DNA from: an uncultured Megasphaera sp.
GTDB taxonomy: Bacteria > Bacillota > Negativicutes > Veillonellales > Megasphaeraceae
Assembly: GCA_900548635.1 (NCBI GenBank)
Contig: URLP01000001.1
Location: forward strand, 1 to 44,134
Length of the DNA stretch: 44,134 nt
Direction: 5' to 3'
Positions 38,532-44,134 of this stretch are shown here, in pieces. Made by a program: the position numbers and the translations under genes. How positions within the stretch are numbered: the stretch's first letter is position 1; each line of letters starts with the position of its first letter. The notes below the pieces were generated by a model. The model had not been told where the DNA came from. It worked only from the letters and a program-made list of their open reading frames with translations, and did not search any database.

Positions 38532-39557
38532 ATGGTAAAAGTTGGTATTAACGGATTCGGGCGCATCGGCAGAAGCTTCTTCAAGATTGCCCAGCGCTAT
38601 AAAGATGAAATTGAAATCGTCGGCATCAACGATGTGGGCTCGCCGAAACAGATGGCGCATCTGCTGAAATATGACAGTATTTACGGGCCCATGAAGAAGA
38701 AGGTCACCTATGATGCCAGCAACATCATCGTCGATGGCAAGGCTTATCCCCTGTTCCAGCAGCAGGACGTGAAGAACGTCGACTGGAATGCCTTGGGCGC
38801 CCAGATTATCATCGAATCGTCGGGGAAATACGCCGGCCGCCGCACACCGAGCTCCCAAGACCGACTGCCTCTGGGCGGCAGCGTCAAGAAAGTCATCATT
38901 ACGGCACCGTCGACCATCGACGATATCACCATCGTCCTCGGCGTCAATGAAGATAAATATAATCCGAAGAAGCACCGCGTTATTTCCTGCGCGTCCATGA
39001 CGACCTGCGGCCTGGCAGCCATCCTCAAGCTGATGGACGATACGTACGGCGTCAAGCGCGGCATGACGACGGCCATCCATTCGTACACGACGGACCAGAA
39101 GATCCTCGACGTCTCGCATAAGGATTTCCGCCGCGCCCGTGCGGCCGGCGCGTCCATCATCCCGACGACGACAGGCGCTGCCGAAGCGATTACGAAAGTA
39201 CTGCCCCAGTTCAAAGGGAAATTGAGCTGCCGCGCCGTCCGCGTGCCGACGCCGGACGTCTCCATCGTCGACATCGTCCTGGAACTAGATGATAAGAACG
39301 TAACCCTGGAAGACCTGAACAGCACGCTGAAGAAAGCCGCTGCCTGGAAATACAGAGGCATCATCGACACCAATGAAGACGAACTCGTCTCCGTCGACTA
39401 CCGCGGCAACGAATATACGACGACCGTCGATATCCCCCTGAACATGGTCATGGAAGGCGGCATGGTCAAGATCTTCGCCTGGTACGACAACGAATGGGGC
39501 TACGCCCGCCGTGTCGTAGAAATGGTTAAGTATTTGACCTCGCAGGGACTGGAGTAA
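38532..39557 (+). CDS. GAPDH paralogue 2 with catalytic cysteine replaced by methionine
   Basis: A 341-residue GAPDH-fold protein. The NAD domain (KVGINGFGRIGR) and the Asp of GIND are kept, as are H183 (AIHSYTTDQ), the TTTGAAEA segment and the C-terminal WYDNEWGYARR. The active-site motif SNxSCTTNCLAP reads SCASMTTCGLAA (152-163): M156 replaces the nucleophile, with new cysteines at 153 and 159. Classical dehydrogenase activity is therefore unlikely. The frame is intact and has good ribosome spacing (ATG 38532 with AGAGAGGAAAG), so it is not a decaying gene; a regulatory or other role is possible. Length is normal. Confidence 0.85.
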   Translation: MVKVGINGFGRIGRSFFKIAQRYKDEIEIVGINDVGSPKQMAHLLKYDSIYGPMKKKVTYDASNIIVDGKAYPLFQQQDVKNVDWNALGAQIIIESSGKYAGRRTPSSQDRLPLGGSVKKVIITAPSTIDDITIVLGVNEDKYNPKKHRVISCASMTTCGLAAILKLMDDTYGVKRGMTTAIHSYTTDQKILDVSHKDFRRARAAGASIIPTTTGAAEAITKVLPQFKGKLSCRAVRVPTPDVSIVDIVLELDDKNVTLEDLNSTLKKAAAWKYRGIIDTNEDELVSVDYRGNEYTTTVDIPLNMVMEGGMVKIFAWYDNEWGYARRVVEMVKYLTSQGLE

Positions 39558-39563
39558 TTAAAA

Positions 39564-39608
39564 TTTGCAGTTTGTAGTTTGCAGTTTGTAGCAGTTTGAT
39601 GTTTGCAG
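39564..39608 (+). repeat. Heptamer tract
   Basis: TTTGCAG, TTTGTAG, TTTGCAG, TTTGTAG, then a 3-base break (CAG), then TTTGATG and TTTGCAG. The clearest tract of the window. Confidence 0.85.
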
Positions 39609-39624
39609 CTGTGGGTGTTTTCGG

Positions 39625-39652
39625 CAAACGAACCACGCCAAACGAACCACGA
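39625..39652 (+). repeat. Heptamer tract (14-base double unit)
   Basis: CAAACGA, ACCACGC, CAAACGA, ACCACGA. On the minus strand these read GTTCGTG/GTTTGGC-type, the same as the tract at 9011, and like it they adjoin a GGGGCTGTCGC terminator. Confidence 0.75.
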
Positions 39653-39687
39653 AAGGGGCTCGTCGCTTCGCGACAGCCCCTTTTTTT
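39652..39687 (+). terminator. Terminator after GAPDH paralogue 2
   Basis: AAAGGGGCTcGTCGC / GCGACaGCCCCTTT with TTC loop and seven T. Confidence 0.92.
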
Positions 39688-39731
39688 GATGCATTTTATT
39701 CCCATCTTTTACACGCTCTTTATGGTGCTTA

Positions 39732-39740
39732 TGATATAAT
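39732..39740 (+). promoter_or_regulatory. Extended -10 promoter of the YdcF-family gene
   Basis: TGATATAAT with perfect TATAAT at 39735-39740. No -35 at standard spacing; TTTACA lies 21 bases upstream. Confidence 0.6.
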
Positions 39741-39781
39741 AAAATGTAGAATCACTATCCTAGGAAAGAAGGTTTTTTGTT

Positions 39782-40546
39782 TTGCTCTTATATATCATTA
39801 AATGGCTTTATGCCTGGATCCTGCCGATGGGCGGCATTGTCCTGGCACTGCTCATCCTGATCTTTTACATGTTCCGCAGGAAGAGTCAGGGCCGCTGGGT
39901 GCTGGCTGTGATTACGGCTGTCTTTTATCTCCTCTCTATCGAACCTGTGTCGAATGCCCTTATCCATCCCCTGGAAACGGCTTATGACCAGCCCCGGGGC
40001 GCGGATGCCCAGGGCGATGTCATCGTCCTCCTCGGCGGCGGCTCCCGGGCCGGCGTGCCCGATTTCGACGGCACCGGCCAGGTCGGCAGTGCCGCGGCGA
40101 ACCGCTTCCTCATGGCCCTGCGCCTGCAGAAGGCCAAGGATTTGCCCATTCTCCTTTCGGGCGGTACGATCCTTAAAGGCGATGCCAACGAATCGGCTAT
40201 CGAAAAGCGCATGCTCCTTTCCTTAGGCGTGCCGGAAGACAAAATCTTCATGGACGACAAGAGCCGCAATACGGCGGAAAATGCCGCTTTTTCCAAGAAC
40301 ATCTGCGCCGAACAAGGCTGGAGCCATCCCATTTTGGTGACCAGCGCCTTCCACATGCCGCGCTCGGTCCGCTTCTTCCAGCGCGAAGGCCTGGATGTGA
40401 CGCCGTATCCCTGTGATTACCACACGAGCGCCGTCACCAACTGGTCCGGTTATTCCGTCGTGCCCCAGTCGTTTTACCTCTTCAACTCCTGTTTAGCCAT
40501 CAAGGAATATGTCGGCATCGCCGCTGCTTCCTTGCGAATGCAATAA
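39782..40546 (+). CDS. YdcF/ElyC-family membrane protein (DUF218)
   Basis: A 254-residue protein with two N-terminal membrane helices (about residues 5-30 and 38-55) followed by a DUF218 domain. The domain has VIVLLGGGSRAG, then LPILLSGGT, the DDKSRNTAENA segment and LVTSAFHMPRSVRFF, the usual conserved points. ElyC of E. coli affects peptidoglycan and lipid carrier metabolism; the reaction is not established. The start is TTG (39782), with AGAAGG about 10 bases upstream; the first ATG (39827) would remove most of the first helix. Confidence 0.82.
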   Translation: MLLYIIKWLYAWILPMGGIVLALLILIFYMFRRKSQGRWVLAVITAVFYLLSIEPVSNALIHPLETAYDQPRGADAQGDVIVLLGGGSRAGVPDFDGTGQVGSAAANRFLMALRLQKAKDLPILLSGGTILKGDANESAIEKRMLLSLGVPEDKIFMDDKSRNTAENAAFSKNICAEQGWSHPILVTSAFHMPRSVRFFQREGLDVTPYPCDYHTSAVTNWSGYSVVPQSFYLFNSCLAIKEYVGIAAASLRMQ

Positions 40547-40549
40547 ATC

Positions 40550-40613
40550 GGGACATAAAACGTCCATGGTATTGCAAAAACGTACCCGATGTGGCATACT
40601 TACAGTGTAAGTA
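40550..40613 (+). promoter_or_regulatory. gap paralogue 3 promoter with two operator-like palindromes
   Basis: Promoter TTGCAA (40572-40577), 17-base spacer, CATACT (40595-40600). TACTTACA-G-TGTAAGTA (40597-40613) is a perfect 17-base palindrome over the -10 and start. CGGGACATAAAACGTCC (about 40549-40565), just upstream of the -35, resembles a CggR half-operator (CGGGAC-N6-TGTC). Which protein binds either site is not known; a cggR-like gene lies 2.8 kb downstream. Confidence 0.65.
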
Positions 40614-40679
40614 GTAAGGCCCTCAAGTTCTTAGAATAATATGAAAAATTTATTTCGTTTTTAAAAGGAGTGTATCGAC

Positions 40680-41708
40680 ATGATTAAAGTTGGTATTAAT
40701 GGTTTCGGTCGTATTGGTCGTTTTGTTTTCCGCGCAGCTCAGACTCGCGACGACATCGAAATCGTCGGCATTAACGACCTTTGCCCGGTTGACTACATGG
40801 CATACATGCTCAAATATGATACCATGCACGGCCAGTTCGACGGCACGGTCGAAGCTGACGTCGAAAACAGCCAGCTCATCGTTAACGGCAAAAAAATCCG
40901 CGTAACGGCTGAAAAAGACCCGGCCAACCTCAAATGGGACGAAGTCGGTGCTGAATATGTCGTTGAATCCACTGGCCGTTTCCTGACCATGGACCTCGCT
41001 GAAAAACACCTCGCTGCCGGCGCTAAATACGTTGTCCTCTCCGCTCCTTCCAAACAGGGTGCTGACGGCCGTCAGGCTGACATGTTCGTATGCGGCGTCA
41101 ACACCGATACATACAAAGGCCAGAAGATCGTTTCCAACGCTTCCTGCACGACGAACTGCCTCGCTCCGATCGCCAAAGTCCTCAACGATGCATTCGGCAT
41201 CAAAGAAGGCCTCATGACGACCGTTCACTCCACGACGGCTACGCAGAAGACCGTTGATGGCCCGTCCATGAAAGACTGGCGCGGCGGCCGTGCAGCTGCT
41301 GGCAACATCATTCCGTCCACGACGGGTGCTGCGAAAGCTGTCGGCAAAGTCATTCCGGAACTGAACGGCAAACTGACCGGCATGTCCATGCGCGTACCGA
41401 CCCTCGACGTTTCCGTCGTCGACCTCACGGTCAACCTCGCTAAACCGGCTACGTATGATGAAATCTGCGCAGCGATGAAGAAAGCTTCCGAAGGCGAACT
41501 CAAAGGCATCCTCGGCTACACCGACGAAGCTGTCGTTTCCTCCGACTTCCTCGGCTGCCCGCTCACGTCCATCTTCGACGCTAAAGCCGGCATCGCTCTT
41601 ACGGATACGTTCGTTAAAGTTGTTTCCTGGTACGACAATGAAATCGGCTACTCCAACAAAGTCCTCAACCTCATTGCTGTCATGAACGACTACAACAGCA
41701 AACACTAA
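40680..41708 (+). CDS. gapA: Glyceraldehyde-3-phosphate dehydrogenase, paralogue 3 (GapA, enterobacterial-like)
   Basis: Main glycolytic NAD-dependent GAPDH candidate. The 342-residue protein has GFGRIGR, the NAD-selecting Asp in GINDL, catalytic C156 (SNASCTTNCLAP), H183 and the TATQKTVDGP and KDWRGGR segments. DPANLKWDEVG and LTGMSMRVPTLDVSVVDLTV resemble enterobacterial GapA more than the Bacillus type, so acquisition by transfer is possible. Codons are strongly biased to GCT, TCC, CTC and AAA, stronger than in the neighbours, as in highly expressed genes. AAAAGGAG precedes the ATG by 8-9 bases. The gene has its own promoter and terminator. Confidence 0.95.
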   Translation: MIKVGINGFGRIGRFVFRAAQTRDDIEIVGINDLCPVDYMAYMLKYDTMHGQFDGTVEADVENSQLIVNGKKIRVTAEKDPANLKWDEVGAEYVVESTGRFLTMDLAEKHLAAGAKYVVLSAPSKQGADGRQADMFVCGVNTDTYKGQKIVSNASCTTNCLAPIAKVLNDAFGIKEGLMTTVHSTTATQKTVDGPSMKDWRGGRAAAGNIIPSTTGAAKAVGKVIPELNGKLTGMSMRVPTLDVSVVDLTVNLAKPATYDEICAAMKKASEGELKGILGYTDEAVVSSDFLGCPLTSIFDAKAGIALTDTFVKVVSWYDNEIGYSNKVLNLIAVMNDYNSKH

Positions 41709-41770
41709 TTTGTAGCGACGCATTTCCCAACGGGTAAACAGCCTCCCGTTACAAATCAGAATTGAACCCT

Positions 41771-41813
41771 AAAGGGGCTGTCGCTCGCGCGGCAGTCCCT
41801 TTTATTTTTTCTC
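41771..41813 (+). terminator. Terminator of gapA
   Basis: AAAGGGgCTGtCGC / GCGgCAGtCCCTTT with TCGC loop and TTTATTTTTT. Confidence 0.88.
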
Positions 41814-41838
41814 AAGTTAAAAGGAGTCAAAAACTGTA

Positions 41839-43362
41839 ATGACGAAAAAGAAACCTGTAATGCTGGTCATCATGGATGGTTTTGGCTGCAGCCCTATCGC
41901 CAAAGATAACGCCGTAGCCCAGGCAGATCTCAAGGTCCTGCCGAAACTTTGGAAAGAATATCCCCATTCCTATCTCGGCGCTTCCGGTGAAGATGTTGGT
42001 CTGCCGGACGGCCAGATCGGCAACTCGGAAGTAGGGCATCTCAATATCGGCGCAGGCCGCATTGTCTATCAGGCACTGACGAAGATCACGAAGGACATCA
42101 AAGATGGTGCTTTCTTCAAGAAACCGGTCCTCGTCGAAGCTATGGAAAACGCCAAGAAGAACGACTCGGCCCTCCATCTCTTAGGCCTCGTCTCGCCGGG
42201 CGGCGTCCACAGCAGTGAACAGCATCTTTACGGTCTTTTGGAAATGGCCAAGCGCTATGACTTGAAGAAAGTCTACATCCACGCCTTCCTCGACGGCCGC
42301 GACGTACTGCCCCGCAGTGCCGGCGAATACCTGAAGGAACTGGAAGACAAATGCGCAGCACTCGGCGTCGGCGAAATCGCTACGATCAGCGGCCGCTATT
42401 ATGCCATGGACCGCGACAAGCGCTGGGAACGCGTCGAAAAAGCCTACGATGCCGTCGCTCTCGGCGAAGGCCCGCAGGAAGCGGATGCCCAGACATGCCT
42501 GGAACATTCCTATGCCGCAGACATTTCCGACGAATTCGTCATTCCGACTGTCATCCATAAACACCCCGTTCAGGACGGCGACAGCATCGTCTTCTTCAAC
42601 TTCCGCCCGGACCGTGCCCGTCAGCTGACGACGGCTTTCGTCGTTCCCGATTTCGATGGCTTTAAACGGCCGAAGAAGCTCGATACGTACTTCGCCACCA
42701 TGACCCGCTATGAAGATGACCTGCCGGTCCACGTCGTCTACGATAAGGAACGCATCCCGGATACGCTCGGCGAAGTCCTGGCCAAGGCCGGCAAGACGCA
42801 GCTGCGCATCGCTGAAACGGAAAAATACGCGCACGTCACGTATTTCTTCAACGGCGGCGAAGAAGAACCGAACCCCGGCGAAGACCGCATCCTCGTACCG
42901 TCGCCGAAGGTCGCGACCTATGATCTGCAGCCGGAAATGAATGCGCCTATCGTCACGGAAAAAGTCATCGAACAGATCAAAGCCGACAAATACGACATGA
43001 TCATGCTCAACTTCGCCAACCCCGACATGGTCGGCCATACAGGCGTCCTTTCGGCAGCCATCAAGGCCGTCGAAACCGTCGATACCTGCGTCGGCAAGAT
43101 TATCGATGCCCTGCTGCCGATGAACGGCCAGCTCCTGATCATCGCCGACCACGGCAATGCCGAAAAGATGGCGGACCCCGAAACGGGATGCCCCTATACG
43201 GCACATACGACGAACCACGTACCGTGCATTTTGGTCAGTGAAGCCCACAAGGACGGCCATCTCCACGACGGTATCCTGGCCGACGTGGCACCGACCATGC
43301 TGACCCTGGCCGGTATGGATATCCCCGCTGAAATGACGGGCAAATGCCTGCTCGACCAGTGA
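41839..43362 (+). CDS. gpmI: 2,3-bisphosphoglycerate-independent phosphoglycerate mutase
   Basis: Interconverts 3- and 2-phosphoglycerate. The 507-residue alkaline-phosphatase-superfamily protein has D13 (MDGFG), catalytic S63 in NSEVGHLNIGAGR, the substrate loop DGRDVLPRSA, and the C-terminal metal motifs NFANPDMVGHTG and IADHGNAEKM. AAAGGAG is upstream. pgk, tpi and eno, usual neighbours in Firmicutes glycolytic operons, are not here. Confidence 0.96.
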   Translation: MTKKKPVMLVIMDGFGCSPIAKDNAVAQADLKVLPKLWKEYPHSYLGASGEDVGLPDGQIGNSEVGHLNIGAGRIVYQALTKITKDIKDGAFFKKPVLVEAMENAKKNDSALHLLGLVSPGGVHSSEQHLYGLLEMAKRYDLKKVYIHAFLDGRDVLPRSAGEYLKELEDKCAALGVGEIATISGRYYAMDRDKRWERVEKAYDAVALGEGPQEADAQTCLEHSYAADISDEFVIPTVIHKHPVQDGDSIVFFNFRPDRARQLTTAFVVPDFDGFKRPKKLDTYFATMTRYEDDLPVHVVYDKERIPDTLGEVLAKAGKTQLRIAETEKYAHVTYFFNGGEEEPNPGEDRILVPSPKVATYDLQPEMNAPIVTEKVIEQIKADKYDMIMLNFANPDMVGHTGVLSAAIKAVETVDTCVGKIIDALLPMNGQLLIIADHGNAEKMADPETGCPYTAHTTNHVPCILVSEAHKDGHLHDGILADVAPTMLTLAGMDIPAEMTGKCLLDQ

Positions 43363-43402
43363 TTAAACATTGTTCTATCGCATCATGAAGGGAGAGAGTA
43401 AG

Positions 43403-44134
43403 ATGGAACAAGATACACTGAGTATCTTTCAAAAAATAGCTCCCGATGTCATGGGAACAATCAAAGAACGATATTTACTGCTGCGGCATATTGCCGACGC
43501 AGAGCCTGTCGGACGCCGTACACTGGCGGGCCTTTCGGGCCTTTCGGAACGCGTCGTCCGCTCCCATGTCGACGTCCTGCGGCGCAGCGGCATCGTGCGC
43601 TTCACGACCCTGGGCATCGCCATGGAGCCGGAAGGCAAGCGCCTCATGCCGGACCTTCTGGAATGTTTCCTGCGCCTCAACAACCTCGACGACATGCAGC
43701 GCCAGATCCGGCAGAAACTGGGCCTGAAGAATGTCTATATCGTTCCCGGTGACAGTGACAGCGATAAGACGGCAAAAGAAGAACTGGGACGCCGCGGCGC
43801 CCTGCTCCTGAATGACCTTTTCGGCAGCGTCGATACCGTCGCCATCAGCGGCGGCTCGACCATGGCCGAAGTGGCGCGCATGCTGCCGGAATGCCTGGCC
43901 AACGTCACCATCCTGCCGGCCCGCGGCAGCATGGGCAACCACGTCGAAGTCCAGGCCAACTACATTGCGGCCAACGTTGCCGCCAAGACCCACAGTTCGT
44001 ACCGCATGATCCACATCCCGGAAGGCCTGAGCGATTCAGCCCTGCAGATGATGCTCAAAGCCGACCGTCAGACCCAGGAAAACGTAGCCATGACGGCCCG
44101 GGCCCAGGTCGTTATCTTCGGCATCGGCCGGGCC
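43403..44134 (+). CDS. cggR: CggR-like central glycolytic genes regulator (SorC family), 3' end cut by window
   Basis: DNA-binding repressor of glycolytic genes that senses fructose 1,6-bisphosphate in Bacillus. The frame runs open to the window end (244 codons; a full protein is about 340). The N-terminal ~80 residues form a winged helix (ERYLLLRHIADAEPVGRRTLAGLSGLSERVVRSHVDVLRRSGIV region); the effector domain begins near residue 110 with NVYIVPGDSDSD and the phosphate-binding VAISGGSTMAEVA. GGGAGAGAG precedes the ATG. In Bacillus it is the first gene of the gap operon; here it follows gpmI by 40 bases and lies 1.7 kb after gapA. Confidence 0.85.
   Translation, partial: MEQDTLSIFQKIAPDVMGTIKERYLLLRHIADAEPVGRRTLAGLSGLSERVVRSHVDVLRRSGIVRFTTLGIAMEPEGKRLMPDLLECFLRLNNLDDMQRQIRQKLGLKNVYIVPGDSDSDKTAKEELGRRGALLLNDLFGSVDTVAISGGSTMAEVARMLPECLANVTILPARGSMGNHVEVQANYIAANVAAKTHSSYRMIHIPEGLSDSALQMMLKADRQTQENVAMTARAQVVIFGIGRA

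Noticed and set aside
38532..39557. Second GAPDH gene as erythrose-4-phosphate dehydrogenase (Epd)
   Set aside because: Epd also needs the catalytic cysteine, which is replaced here by methionine.
40549..40565. Firm call of a CggR operator at gapA
   Set aside because: Only one half-site resembles CGGGAC-N6-TGTC, with a mismatch, and it lies upstream of the -35; kept as a resemblance only.

Overview
The window looks like a chromosomal segment of a Negativicutes bacterium, most likely Megasphaera or a close relative. This is inferred, not proven: gene control is of the Firmicutes kind (two T-boxes, a SAM-I riboswitch, a PyrR attenuator, a CggR-family regulator), start sites have strong AGGAGG-type ribosome sites, base composition is moderately GC-rich, and metabolism is anaerobe-like. 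No plasmid, prophage or CRISPR signature is visible.

Layout. 1-5.9 kb: distal end of the spc/alpha ribosomal operon (rplO-secY-adk-map-KOW protein-infA-rpmJ-rpsM-rpsK-rpoA-rplQ), without rpsD in its frequent place before rpoA, closed by a terminator. 5.9-9.1 kb: DUF3783 protein, MutT-type Nudix hydrolase, HD phosphohydrolase and a GalE-like epimerase, between repeats that have also replaced the 3' ends of two of the genes. 9.1-18.9 kb: pyrimidine synthesis in two units, pyrF-pyrE-membrane protein and a PyrR-attenuated pyrB-pyrC-carA-carB, with a small secreted copper-amine-oxidase-domain protein between them. 19.3-20.8 kb: a secreted protein coupled to an LD-carboxypeptidase. 20.8-24.7 kb: an ArgR-controlled argC-(degenerate argJ)-argB-argD operon. 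24.7-26.0 kb: a repeat-rich island around a REP-associated tyrosine transposase (RAYT). 26-28.3 kb: ornithine decarboxylase. 28.5-30.9 kb: metF and metQ on the minus strand, metQ behind a SAM-I riboswitch, plus a metQ remnant. 30.9-34.8 kb: a tryptophan-type T-box followed by a dedicated ECF transporter in which the TrpP-like S-component is fused to an ATPase, and an SGNH esterase. 34.9-37.1 kb (minus): an MFS transporter behind a second T-box, then tmRNA. 37.2-44.1 kb: glycolysis, with three GAPDH paralogues (one without the catalytic cysteine), a YdcF-family protein, gpmI and the start of a cggR-like regulator.

How it fits together. The pyr, arg, met and trp modules each carry their own end-product sensor (PyrR loops, ARG box, S-box, Trp T-box). 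The arginine branch makes N-acetylornithine and sits next to an ornithine decarboxylase that uses ornithine.

The most unusual content is: (1) a RAYT gene in a field of REP-like hairpins that carry a GTAG tetranucleotide and show compensatory stem changes; (2) tandem heptamer tracts (consensus about GTTNGYA) at the ends of transcription units; (3) the GAPDH trio with a Cys-to-Met paralogue; (4) the TrpP-EcfA fusion under a Trp T-box; (5) an ArgJ homologue without its nucleophile and C-terminal part. All identifications come from reading the sequence; no database search was run.
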